In this document: piece by piece, positions 14,550 to 21,894 of the stretch
Layout of the letters: every line of letters begins with the position of its first letter
Position numbering within the stretch: the stretch's first letter is position 1
NCBI GenBank assembly: GCA_964415525.1
Contig: CAYQAS010000070.1
Coordinates: 1 to 22,128 of the forward strand
Reading direction: 5' to 3'
Source: CAZPUI01 sp964415525
Lineage (GTDB): Bacteria > Acidobacteriota > Holophagae > Holophagales > Holophagaceae
Length of the DNA stretch: 22,128 nt
Program-made: the position numbers and the translations under genes
The notes under the pieces: model-generated
What the model was told of the DNA's origin: nothing
Database searches by the model: none
Seen by the model: only the letters and a program-made list of their open reading frames with translations

Positions 14550-14740
14550 GTCGCCTCCATCAGGCCATGGTGCGAACAAGGCCCTCTCAGGGCTGGTATT
14601 TCTTCTCAAGTCGGGGGCCTGATTTAAGCCGACGTAGAGAGGGGTTCCAAGTGCAATGACGCGTCCTTCATGGGACATGCGCGGCACACGGGATCAATTG
14701 GGGAGGCGACCTCGGGGGGGGATCGCCTCCTTTTCCTTTC
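14550..14740 (+). ncRNA. candidate structured RNA with competing closing stem and terminator
   Basis: Several perfect long-range pairings occur in this 190-nt stretch. GTCGCCTCC (14550-14558) pairs with GGAGGCGAC (14702-14710). Directly inside it ATCAGGCC (14559-14566) pairs with GGCCTGAT (14616-14623), and this encloses GGCCCT-CTC-AGGGCT (14580-14594). A further hairpin with GTGC and GTCC/GGAC pairs covers 14651-14687. The 3' arm of the closing stem is also the 5' arm of an intrinsic terminator (14702-14740), so the two are mutually exclusive. The layout resembles a riboswitch or attenuator with a multi-helix junction, or a small RNA with its own terminator. It shows no known riboswitch, SRP, RNase P, tmRNA or tRNA motif that I can recognise. 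6S RNA is possible but I could not draw its central bubble. Confidence 0.5.
14702..14740 (+). terminator. orphan intrinsic terminator in gene-free DNA
   Basis: GGAGGCGA (14702-14709) and TCGCCTCC (14723-14730) form an 8-bp perfect stem with a G-rich 13-nt loop and the tail TTTTCCTTTCC. It reads on the plus strand, yet the nearest upstream plus-strand gene ends at 9690. This implies a transcript starting inside 14225-14700, or an attenuator for the carbonic anhydrase gene 328 bp downstream. Confidence 0.75.
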
Positions 14741-15067
14741 CGGCATGGACCGCGTCGCACCCGCAGCACAGGACGGCTTTAGAGGCCACTGGCCGCCGCC
14801 CGGGAAAAGGGTGACCGAGCGAGTGTCCCCCCATTCGCGGACATTCGCGGTTCCTCCATCTCAACGAATTGGCCCCTTCTGGCTGAACCGGATCGATAAC
14901 CAGGTCTCAGTAATCACCGCTGGCACGGGCTTCAATTCCTTCAGCCTTTGCCTCTCGGTTGCGCGGGAAACGGGCTGGTTTTCTAGAACTCACCCCCACC
15001 CGCCGAAAGGGTGGCGAGCCTCGACACCATCCAGGGAGGCCATGCCTTCCCCTCAACCGGAGTCGCC
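14741..15067. other. gene-free stretch upstream of carbonic anhydrase
   Basis: I see no gene here; open frames lack family character and ribosome-binding sites. A tandem repeat CATTCGCGGA/CATTCGCGGT lies at 14832-14851. A small CCACCC-N7-GGGTGG hairpin lies at 14996-15014. A weak TTGCGC-N17-TCTAGA pair (14959-14987) could be the carbonic anhydrase promoter. Confidence 0.4.
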
Positions 15068-15796
15068 ATGCACCTGCTACGGTCCGCCTTCCTGATCCTG
15101 GCCCTGCCCCTGCTGGCAGACACCCCGGCATCCGCCACCAAGGACAAGCCCCCGACCCCCGAAGCCGCCCTGACGGAACTCAAGGCAGGCAACACGCGTT
15201 GGACCCAAGGCAAGCGGACCCGCACGATCCAGGTGACCAAGGATGCGGACCTGCGTAAGCACCTCGCCGGCGGCCAAGACCCCTTTGCCGTCATCGTCTG
15301 CTGCGCCGACAGCCGGGTGGACGAGAGCCTGATCTTCGATCAAGAGGCGGGTCGGCTCTTCGTCATCCGCGAAGCGGGCAACAGCCCCGACCTCCAGGGA
15401 ACCGCCTCCATCGACTACGGCGTGGGCCACCTGAAGAACAAGGTCGTCCTCGTCATGGGCCACAGCGCCTGCGGTGCAGTGAAGGCTGTCGCCTCCTCCG
15501 GCGACAAGCCCCTGCCGGGCAACTTGGCCGTGTTCCAGGAATCCATGAAGGGCCTTGTCGAATCCACGCCGAAGAAGGCCGATGAGAAAGACGGAGCCTA
15601 TGCGGACCGCCTCGCGGAGGTCAATGCCGTGCGCCAGGCCCAGGCCCTCTTCACCCGCAGCGAGGAGATCAGCCACCTCGCCGCCACTGGCGTGATCCTC
15701 GTCGTGCCTGCCTACTACGACCTGCACAGCGGCAAGGTGACCTTCCTCCCAGCGGTGAAGCCCCAAGGCCAGTCGGAAGAGAAGCACGGCCACTGA
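15068..15796 (+). CDS. periplasmic beta-class carbonic anhydrase
   Basis: This 242-residue zinc enzyme interconverts CO2 and bicarbonate. A clear signal peptide (MHLLRSAFLILALPLLADTP, then ASA at 21-23) predicts export to the periplasm. The zinc site is Cys79, Asp81 and Arg83 in CCADSRV, and His132 and Cys135 in GHSACGAV. IREAGN and the C-terminal VVPAYYDLHSGKV are typical of the exported bacterial branch. The ATG at 15068 has GGAG 5 nt upstream; the frame stays open to 15011 but the added residues would bury the signal peptide. It stands alone, with a terminator-like hairpin 17 bp after the stop. A periplasmic location suggests CO2 capture, pH balance or supply to a transporter, though no bicarbonate transporter lies nearby. 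Confidence 0.92.
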   Translation: MHLLRSAFLILALPLLADTPASATKDKPPTPEAALTELKAGNTRWTQGKRTRTIQVTKDADLRKHLAGGQDPFAVIVCCADSRVDESLIFDQEAGRLFVIREAGNSPDLQGTASIDYGVGHLKNKVVLVMGHSACGAVKAVASSGDKPLPGNLAVFQESMKGLVESTPKKADEKDGAYADRLAEVNAVRQAQALFTRSEEISHLAATGVILVVPAYYDLHSGKVTFLPAVKPQGQSEEKHGH

Positions 15797-15812
15797 ATCC
15801 GCACGCAATCCC

Positions 15813-15843
15813 GAGGCCCGTCGCCCATCCTGCGGCGGGCCTC
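15813..15843 (+). terminator. terminator-like hairpin after carbonic anhydrase
   Basis: GAGGCCCGTCGC (15813-15824) pairs with GCGGCGGGCCTC (15832-15843) over 12 positions with one G-U pair and a 7-nt loop. It starts 17 bp past the stop codon. The tail AATGATT is not a good U-tract. Confidence 0.55.
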
Positions 15844-15984
15844 AATGATTCGGTTCCACCCCGTTCTCTTTCGGATACAGCCGGGCGAACAGCACGGCCA
15901 CCAGAACTGCAACCTCGCGCAAGGCGCTGGCAACGAGGTCGAAGAAGGGGACCCCAAGGAGGCCTCCCGGCTCCAGTCATATGC

Positions 15985-16028
15985 AGCTCCGGCGCCCTTG
16001 GGGTGGATCCCCGAGTGGCGCCGGAGTT
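15985..16028. repeat. long two-part hairpin before the acyl-CoA synthetase stop
   Basis: An outer stem AGCTCCGGCGCC/GGCGCCGGAGTT (15985-15996, 16017-16028, one G-T pair) continues after a single bulged T into an inner stem CTTGGGG/CCCCGAG with a 5-nt loop. About 19 base pairs in 44 bp. It lies 46 bp past the stop of the minus-strand synthetase gene, so it may stabilise or end that transcript. No U-tract. I see no gene in 15797-16074. Confidence 0.5.
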
Positions 16029-16074
16029 GTGGTGCGTGCGGGACTGGGAGCTCTGCGCTTCCGCTGGATGAGGC

Positions 16075-18222
16075 CTACCGCCCCACCAGGGTCCGCAGAC
16101 CGTTCAGAGCCACTTCCATGCTGCTGAAGACGGGGATGCCCGCCTTCTGGAAGCTCTCACGGTAGGCGGCGTACATCGGGCCTCCCTCGATGGCGACGCC
16201 GATGCGCTTGCCGGTGGCCTCTGCGATCGTCCGGTAGCGTGCGGCTTGAGCCGCCATGACTGCCAGATCCTCAGTCTCGAGGCGTTTGGTCAGGGGCACG
16301 AGGCCCACCACCACGGTGTCTGCAGCGGTCTTGGCGCAGAGTTCGGTGCAGTCCACATAGGCATCGCCGTTGGCCATGGGCGTCAGGTCCAGCGGCAGGT
16401 GGGCGGAGACGAGGTCCGACAGGCCGTGGGACTTGAGGAGATCCGCCAGTTCGACTTCCTGCCCGGCATCGAGGTGGTGGCACTCCAGGGCACCCTCTAG
16501 CACGTCGGCGCTGACGACACTCTCGTAGCCGGCGTTGGTGAGCACGGCCACATGGTTCGGGCGGCCGGTGGGATAAATCGCCAGCCAGGAGAGGGCCGCA
16601 TCGAAGCGGGCCACCGACTCGCAGACGAGCACGCCCGCACGTTCGAGGAGCGCCTTCTGCAGGGCCCAATCCCCCGCCAGGGCGCCGGTGTGGCTGCTGG
16701 CGGCCTTCTGACCCGCGGCACTGCGCCCGCCCTTGTAGGCGATGACCTGCTTGCCCTTGGCCACGAGGTCCGCGGAAGCGGCGGCAAAGCGCACCAGATC
16801 GCCCTCCGCAAAGCCTTCGATGTAGGTGGCGACGACCTTCGTATCCGGATCCGCGCCCAGGGCGCTGACGAAGTCGGAGAGCGCCACATCCATCTGGTTG
16901 CCGATGGAGACCCCATAGCGCAGGGGCAGCTCCGGCTGGGTGCTCAGGCGCGTGATGAAGAAGGCGCCGGACTGGCTCACCAGGGACAGCGCGCCGCCCT
17001 TGGCCATGAAGGGCAGTTTGTCCTCAGGGATGAAGAGGGTGTTGAGGTGGGCGGGGCTCGCCAGGAAGCCGAGACCGTTCGGGCCGATGAGCGCCGGCGT
17101 CCAGAGACCCGCTGCGCGGCGGCTGCGCATCAGCTCGACGACCCGCTTGCCGAGGCCCTGCTTGTCGGCGCCGTCACCGAGCCCGCCGGGCACGAGGTAG
17201 ACCACGGAGGCACCGCCGCCCTGGGCGCAGAGCTGCTCCAGCGCCTGCACCGTCAGGGGCGCGGGCAGGCTGAGGATGAGGATGTCCACGGGATCCGCGG
17301 CAAGGGCCTCAAAGCCCTGGAGGCAAGGCAGGCCGAGGATTTCGGCCTCACCCGGCTTGATGGGACGGATGGCGGACTTGGGCAGGTTCGAGCGAAGGAT
17401 GTTCTCCAGGATCATGCGACCGGGGCTGCCGGCCTTGGCGCTCACCCCTGCGATGGCGATGGTGCGGGGCTCCAGCAGGATCCGGCGCAGGGTGTCGGCA
17501 TCCAGCGGGCAGCGGGTGTCCTGAACCTCTGACCGGGGCTCCACGACGCCGACGCCATCCAACGCGAGCGGGCTGCCGTCGGGGCCGAGCACGACGGGGT
17601 TCATCTCCAGCAGGGTGGCGTTTTCGATCTCGAGCAGGTCCACGAGCTTCCAGAGCCCCTTGAGGAAGGCGTCCAGCTTTGATTCGTCCGTCAGGGCCTC
17701 GCCCTGGCGCAGGGTGCCCAGCCACACGCGGCCCAGCCAGTGGGCCTTAAGCTCGGCCAGGGCCTCATCCGGCGTCACCAGCGCATGGGGCCACAGCAGG
17801 GGCTGAATCTCCTCGCCCCAGGCGTTGGTGTGCAAGCCACCGAGGCCCAGCACCACGGTCCAGCCCGCCTCCGGCGTCTTGCGCAGGGCGACGAGGGCCT
17901 CCGTGGGTAGGCCACTCACGCGCTTGAAGGGCACCTTCTCCGCCACCAGCGTGCCGATCCAGGCCCCATGCCGCTCGCCAATGGCCTGCATCTCGGTGGC
18001 CAGGGCGGTGATCTTAGCGACCTCGAAGGTCTCGAAGCGCACCAGACCGATGTCGCTCTTGTGCCAGACCTCATCCGCCACGCCCTTCACGACAACGCCT
18101 TCGCCCTCCGCAAAGGGCAGCACCGGCCTCTCGCCAGGGCGGATCACCGCGCGACGGGGCGTCGCAAGACCGGCCTGATCCAGCAGGTCGTACGCATGGA
18201 TCTCATGGATGAAGGTGGACAT
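16075..18222 (-). CDS. ADP-forming acyl-CoA synthetase (acetate-CoA ligase type), beta-alpha domain order
   Basis: This 715-residue enzyme is predicted to interconvert acyl-CoA, ADP and phosphate with acid, CoA and ATP. An ATP-grasp domain comes first (about 1-230), with KGVADEVWHKSDIGLVRF near 46-63 and EMNPVVLGPDG at 206-216. A CoA-binding Rossmann domain follows (about 245-340, TIAIAGVSAKAGSPGRM). A succinyl-CoA-ligase-like alpha part has LIGPNGLGFL (378-387), SLVSQSGAF (413-421) and the phosphohistidine motif SSHTGALAGD with His511. A C-terminal subdomain ends at 715. Fused enzymes I know usually run alpha then beta; here beta is first. The ATG at 18222 has GGAG 6 nt upstream; the frame stays open to 18402 without family sequence. 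It could form ATP from acyl-CoA made in amino-acid or sugar fermentation. The substrate is not evident. Confidence 0.87.
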   Translation of the reverse strand: MSTFIHEIHAYDLLDQAGLATPRRAVIRPGERPVLPFAEGEGVVVKGVADEVWHKSDIGLVRFETFEVAKITALATEMQAIGERHGAWIGTLVAEKVPFKRVSGLPTEALVALRKTPEAGWTVVLGLGGLHTNAWGEEIQPLLWPHALVTPDEALAELKAHWLGRVWLGTLRQGEALTDESKLDAFLKGLWKLVDLLEIENATLLEMNPVVLGPDGSPLALDGVGVVEPRSEVQDTRCPLDADTLRRILLEPRTIAIAGVSAKAGSPGRMILENILRSNLPKSAIRPIKPGEAEILGLPCLQGFEALAADPVDILILSLPAPLTVQALEQLCAQGGGASVVYLVPGGLGDGADKQGLGKRVVELMRSRRAAGLWTPALIGPNGLGFLASPAHLNTLFIPEDKLPFMAKGGALSLVSQSGAFFITRLSTQPELPLRYGVSIGNQMDVALSDFVSALGADPDTKVVATYIEGFAEGDLVRFAAASADLVAKGKQVIAYKGGRSAAGQKAASSHTGALAGDWALQKALLERAGVLVCESVARFDAALSWLAIYPTGRPNHVAVLTNAGYESVVSADVLEGALECHHLDAGQEVELADLLKSHGLSDLVSAHLPLDLTPMANGDAYVDCTELCAKTAADTVVVGLVPLTKRLETEDLAVMAAQAARYRTIAEATGKRIGVAIEGGPMYAAYRESFQKAGIPVFSSMEVALNGLRTLVGR

Positions 18223-18580
18223 GGGCGACTCCAGATGCAGAGGGCAAGTATGGGGCGCGGTTGCGCCTGGGTGCATCACAAGCCCTGCCGAATAGGGCCC
18301 AGATTGCAGACGGGTCCAGACCAATCCAGACGCGGCTCCCATCGTGTGGGAGAAGGCACAGACCGGAGCACAGGCGACCCCTCCCGCATGTGCGATCCGC
18401 ATCAGGGCAAAGTCGGAAGATCACCCCAGATCGGGAAGTTCCAGATGGGGATTCAGACCTTCTCCCCGGTCTCCGGCGGCATGCAAACCAGGACATGCGA
18501 GGGGCTTCCCACCTGCATTTGGGAAGCCCCTCGCTTCGTTGACCAGGACTGGATGTCCAAATCTGTTGACGTGAGATGCC
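18223..18580. other. gene-free stretch with several hairpins
   Basis: No credible gene is visible. Perfect small stems are GGCGC-GGTT-GCGCC (18254-18267), CTCCCA-N5-TGGGAG (18336-18352) and the large hairpin at 18497-18534. The first two lie in what would be the 5' leader of the minus-strand acyl-CoA synthetase gene. I cannot point to a convincing promoter. Confidence 0.4.
18497..18534. terminator. 14-bp hairpin downstream of the DUF3395-like gene
   Basis: GCGAGGGGCTTCCC (18497-18510) pairs perfectly with GGGAAGCCCCTCGC (18521-18534) around a 10-nt loop. It lies 46 bp past the stop of the minus-strand gene and ahead of the synthetase gene on that strand. U-tracts are weak on both sides. Confidence 0.6.
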
Positions 18581-19591
18581 CTATCGGCCGCCTTCCCAGC
18601 GCCCGCTCCAACGATCCTTGCCGCTGCCCCACTCCCCACGGCCCCAGGCACGGAATCGACTGCCATCCACCACGCCGCCCTCGCGGTATTCGAACATCCG
18701 CTCCCGCCGATCGGCCCCGCGCGCATAGATGCGAAGGGTCTTCACGTGCCCAAAATCGGGATCCACGCCAAAGCAGTCGTTGGTGACGCGGAAGGTCCGA
18801 TCCCGCTTCGCAAAGGCCTTCAGGCGCTCCGTGACATCCACATGCTTCCGTTCGGTGCCGTACTGCGCGCTGAGGATGAGGTACTCTCCCTCATCACTGT
18901 TCGACCCACCGCCGCGGTCCGCACCGTTGGCCCAGTCCCCGCGGCCCCAACTGCGGAACATGCCACCGTCCATCACGGCGCCCTCGCGGTACTCGAACAG
19001 CTGCTCGCGCCCCTGGGGCCCACGCGCATAGATGCGAAGCGCCTTCAGCACACCTGGAACGGGGTCCGTGCCGAGGATTTCATTGCTGATGCGGAAGATC
19101 CGATCCTTCCGGGCGATGGTCTGCAGACGCTCCGTGACATCCACGCGCCTCCGGTCGGTGCCGTACTCTGCCTTCAGAATGGTGAATTGCCCCTCGTCGA
19201 CGTTCCACTTCCCGCTCCAGCGGTCTGCGCCCGTGGCCCAGTCTCCACGCCCCCAGCCCCGGAACAGGGCCCCATCGACCAGGGCCCCCTCGCGGTATTC
19301 GAACATGTGTTCGTGCCCGTGGGGCCCGCGCGCATAGATGCGCAGCGCCTTGAGCACTCCCGGATCAGGATCCACACCCAGGAGACCGTTGCTGACGCGG
19401 AAGGTCCGATCACGGCGCGCCTCCTGCTGCAGACGGCGCGTCACATCCACATGGTGCCGCTCGGTGCCGTACTGAGCACTGAGGATCGAATAGTCCCCGG
19501 AATCGCCCCCGGGATGCTGGGCCTGGCCCGCAAGCGGGAATAGTAAAGGAATGGCCAGGGCCAGAAACACCTTGAACCAGCGACGGAACAT
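18581..19591 (-). CDS. secreted protein of three DUF3395-like repeats
   Basis: This 336-residue protein has a signal peptide (MFRRWFKVFLALAIPLLFPL, then AGQAQ) and three tandem copies of a domain of about 95 residues at 34-129, 136-230 and 237-331. Each copy runs ILxAxYGTxRxxVDVTxRL, RDRxFRxxN, GxDPxxGxxKxLRIYARG, FEYREG and WGRGxW. The YG-VDVT-DP-G-K-LRI pattern recalls DUF3395, the C-terminal domain of DNAJC11 that also occurs in bacterial exported proteins. That match is from memory. No catalytic motif stands out. Copies one and two are linked by KWNVDEGQ, two and three by a GGGSNSDEG spacer. Copy three has diverged most in its centre (NDCFGVDPDFG). The ATG has GGAGG 5 nt upstream. A hairpin follows the stop. 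Confidence 0.75.
   Translation of the reverse strand: MFRRWFKVFLALAIPLLFPLAGQAQHPGGDSGDYSILSAQYGTERHHVDVTRRLQQEARRDRTFRVSNGLLGVDPDPGVLKALRIYARGPHGHEHMFEYREGALVDGALFRGWGRGDWATGADRWSGKWNVDEGQFTILKAEYGTDRRRVDVTERLQTIARKDRIFRISNEILGTDPVPGVLKALRIYARGPQGREQLFEYREGAVMDGGMFRSWGRGDWANGADRGGGSNSDEGEYLILSAQYGTERKHVDVTERLKAFAKRDRTFRVTNDCFGVDPDFGHVKTLRIYARGADRRERMFEYREGGVVDGSRFRAWGRGEWGSGKDRWSGRWEGGR
18599..19492 (-). repeat. three direct repeats encoding the DUF3395-like domains
   Basis: The copies lie at 19205-19492, 18902-19186 and 18599-18883, with a period of about 300-306 bp. Similarity is visible at DNA level too, for example CGCGCATAGATGCG (plus-strand reading) at 18719, 19022 and 19329. This points to duplication of one domain, and such repeats can recombine. 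Confidence 0.8.
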
Positions 19592-19824
19592 GCTTACCTC
19601 CGGGATGCGTCGAGCGGATGCGTGGTGCGCCTACCTTAGGAATCACACCCGAGACGGCATGCCAGATGGAGCGCGTGTCATAGGCAGGGCGCGGTCAGGA
19701 TAGCTCTTCTGACGAGCCGAGTCCCCTCATCCACCCATCCGGCTCCTTGGGGCAATGGCTGACCGCACAGGCAATCCGACGTCACAGCGTGTGAGTGTTG
19801 TACCCTTGCCCCCCGGAGGTCCAC

Positions 19825-20322
19825 TTGCTCAAGGCCATCTACCCTGGTTCGTTCGATCCCGTGACCATGGGCCACTGGGATCTCATCCAGCGGGCGGCGC
19901 ACCTCTTCGATCACCTCGTCGTGGCGGTACTCCATAACCCCAGCAAACACCCAACCTTCAGCGTCGCGGAGCGGGTGGACTTCCTGCGCGAACTGGTCGC
20001 GCCCTACGGTGACAAGGTGGAGGTCGCCTCCTTCCACGGTCTGCTGGTGGATTTTGCCCAGAAGCAACAGGCCCATTGCATCGTCCGCGGCGTGCGCGCA
20101 TTCAGCGACTTCGAATACGAGTTTCAGATGGCCCTGACGAACCGCAAACTCGTCCCGGACATCGAGACCCTCTTCCTCATGCCCAAGGAGGAGTACAGCG
20201 TGCTCTCCAGTCGCATCGTCCGTGAGGTCGGCACCATGGGCGGCGACATCCGCGGCATGGTTCCCGACGGCCTCCATGACCGCATCAAGATGCGCCTGAG
20301 GAATCCGTCTGAATACGCTTGA
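19825..20322 (+). CDS. coaD: phosphopantetheine adenylyltransferase CoaD
   Basis: This 165-residue enzyme makes dephospho-CoA from 4'-phosphopantetheine and ATP, the penultimate step of CoA synthesis. The nucleotidyltransferase motif is YPGSFDPVTMGH near the N-terminus (T/HxGH), and GVRAFSDFEYEFQMALTNR and SVLSSRIVRE are the other family blocks. The start is a TTG at 19825, giving LLKAIYPGSFDP with initiator Met in place of the first Leu. GGAGG at 19815-19819 lies exactly 5 nt upstream, and the only upstream in-frame alternative, TTG at 19795, has no such site. Length fits the family (about 160). It diverges from the DUF3395-like gene with 233 bp between; no clear promoter is visible there. 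Confidence 0.93.
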   Translation: MLKAIYPGSFDPVTMGHWDLIQRAAHLFDHLVVAVLHNPSKHPTFSVAERVDFLRELVAPYGDKVEVASFHGLLVDFAQKQQAHCIVRGVRAFSDFEYEFQMALTNRKLVPDIETLFLMPKEEYSVLSSRIVREVGTMGGDIRGMVPDGLHDRIKMRLRNPSEYA

Positions 20323-20426
20323 GGGCGGGCATGCAGATCCGAAGTTAACGGCGTAAGTGTCGCTGAAGAGTTGATGGTCTAGCCATATCCGTGCTCGGCG
20401 GTGACGCAGTTTTCCCCCAGGTTGCG

Positions 20427-20456
20427 TTGACACCCGCCCATCGGAATCGTTATCCA
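20427..20456 (+). promoter_or_regulatory. sigma-70-type promoter for the deoxyhypusine-synthase-like gene
   Basis: A consensus -35 TTGACA (20427-20432) is followed after 18 bp by TATCCA (20451-20456), or after 17 bp by TTATCC. A start near 20463 would leave a short leader and excludes upstream in-frame starts such as GTG 20391. Confidence 0.5.
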
Positions 20457-20495
20457 TGGGGAGCCCTTTGCGGGCAGCGGATGAGGATGCAGCGT

Positions 20496-21680
20496 ATGCA
20501 CCACGACAAGGCGAACTGCCCGGGCAAGAATCGATATCTCTCGGGGAAGCGGATCCTCCCCAGACCCATCGACAAGAGCACCACCATCGCGGGTCTGGTG
20601 GACAACCTCGACGCTTACAACGGCGGGCGCCTCCGGGCCGCCTGCCAGCTGCTCAAGCTGCGCTACAGCGAGCATGACGTCACCATCGGCCTTTCCCTGG
20701 CGGGCGCCCTGACCCCGGCGGGCCTCGGGCCCAGCGCCGTGATTCCCCTCATGAAGCACGGCTTCGTGGACTGGATCACCGCCACCGGCGCGAACATGTA
20801 CCACGACATGCACTTCGCCCTGAACCTGCCGCTCTTCCGGGGCAGTCACACGGTGGACGATGCGGACCTGCGCGACAAGGGCGTCACCCGCATCTACGAC
20901 ATCCTCTTCGACTACGACGACGTGCTGATGCAGACGGACCGCGTGCTCCGCCACATCCTGCTCCGTCCCGAGTTCCAGAAGGAGATGGGCACCCGCGAGT
21001 TCTATCACCACCTGGGCGCGGTCCTGAACGACCTGGAGACCGAATACAAGACGGGCGAAGTGAGCATCCTGGCCGCCGCCTACCGCCTGGGCATCCCCGT
21101 CTTCACCTCCTCTCCGGGCGATTCCACCATCGGCATGAACGTGGCCGGGTTGGAACTCCTCGCCGAGGCCAAGGGTCTGCTGGGCCACTTCAAGCTGAAG
21201 ATCAACCCCAGCCTGGACGTGAACGATTCCACCGCCATCATCCTGAACGCCAAGAACATCGAAAAGGGCAAGACGGGCGTGATCCTCATCGGCGGCGGCA
21301 GCCCCAAGAACTTCATGCTGCAGACCGAACCCCAGATCCAGGAAGTCCTGATGATTCCCGAGGTCGGCCAGGACTACGACATCAACGTCACCGATGCCCG
21401 CCCCGACACGGGTGGCCTGTCCGGCGCCCCGCCCTCCGAGGCCGCCAGCTGGGGCAAGATCGATCCCACCAAGCTGGATGAGGCCGTCACCGCCTACCTG
21501 GACGTGACCGTGGCCCTGCCGATCATGGTGGCCTATGTCATCCAGACCTGTGAGCCCAAGCCCCACAAGCGCCTGAACGAGCGGATGGCGGAGCTGCACG
21601 CCCGGCTCATCGAGAGCTACCTGGCCAACAACAAGGAAGTCACCGACCTCATGCAGCGCATGCAGGGGCTGATGGCTTAA
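20496..21680 (+). CDS. deoxyhypusine synthase-like protein, probable polyamine (homospermidine-type) synthase
   Basis: This 394-residue member of the deoxyhypusine synthase superfamily has an NAD-binding fold. In eukaryotes and archaea the enzyme moves aminobutyl from spermidine to eIF5A. Bacteria lack eIF5A, and their homologues are thought to join aminobutyl groups onto small polyamines. The catalytic lysine is conserved in EAASWGKI (Lys321). Other blocks are SLAGALTPAGLGPSAVIP, ITATGANMYHDMHF and FTSSPGDSTIG. An ATG at 20496 has GAGGA 8 nt upstream; in-frame ATGs at 20481 and 20487 are alternatives and give 399 or 397 residues. The next gene, 214 bp downstream, is a PLP amino-acid decarboxylase, which supports a polyamine role. 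Calling it a homospermidine synthase is inference. Confidence 0.82.
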   Translation: MHHDKANCPGKNRYLSGKRILPRPIDKSTTIAGLVDNLDAYNGGRLRAACQLLKLRYSEHDVTIGLSLAGALTPAGLGPSAVIPLMKHGFVDWITATGANMYHDMHFALNLPLFRGSHTVDDADLRDKGVTRIYDILFDYDDVLMQTDRVLRHILLRPEFQKEMGTREFYHHLGAVLNDLETEYKTGEVSILAAAYRLGIPVFTSSPGDSTIGMNVAGLELLAEAKGLLGHFKLKINPSLDVNDSTAIILNAKNIEKGKTGVILIGGGSPKNFMLQTEPQIQEVLMIPEVGQDYDINVTDARPDTGGLSGAPPSEAASWGKIDPTKLDEAVTAYLDVTVALPIMVAYVIQTCEPKPHKRLNERMAELHARLIESYLANNKEVTDLMQRMQGLMA

Positions 21681-21685
21681 ACAAA

Positions 21686-21875
21686 GGTTCACCACGAAGC
21701 ACACGGAGGACACGGAGAAAAGCAAAGGCGGGCTGGGTTTCAGGGAGTCTCTCTGGATTTCCGATACCCCTTCAGGGAATGGACCTCAGGTATCTCCAAG
21801 CAACCAGGCCTCGTCCCCGTCTGCTTTCCTCCTTGATCTTTTCCTCCGTGTGCTCCGTGTTCTCCGTGGTTCACA
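21686..21875. repeat. CACGGAG-type imperfect inverted repeat element
   Basis: The left arm (21686-21726) contains CACCACGAAG, CACACGGAGG and ACACGGAGA in a run with a period of about 9-10 bp. The right arm (21837-21875) is its reverse complement in outline (CCTCCGTG, CTCCGTGT, CTCCGTGG). Inner flanks, GGAGAAAAGCAAAGGCGGG on the left and CCCCGTCTGCTTTCCTCC (21815-21832) on the right, also pair, so the element could form a hairpin of nearly 190 nt. Similar CACGGAG/CACGAAG repeats are scattered in many bacterial genomes as intergenic elements. No other copy is in this window. Confidence 0.7.
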
Positions 21876-21894
21876 TTTTTCTTCTGGAGATTCC

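Noticed and set aside
14525..14740. 6S RNA, SRP RNA, RNase P RNA or tmRNA identity for the RNA element
   Set aside because: None of the signature sequences of SRP, RNase P or tmRNA was found, and I could not fold the long rod with a central bubble expected for 6S RNA. Left as unclassified.
14670..15095. 141-codon plus-strand frame in the gap before carbonic anhydrase
   Set aside because: It overlaps the terminator and the carbonic anhydrase start, has no ribosome-binding site and a composition unlike its neighbours' proteins.
20379..21725. 448-codon minus-strand frame opposite the deoxyhypusine-synthase-like gene
   Set aside because: GC-rich shadow of a gene with clear family motifs on the plus strand; the minus product has no domain character and ends in repeat DNA.
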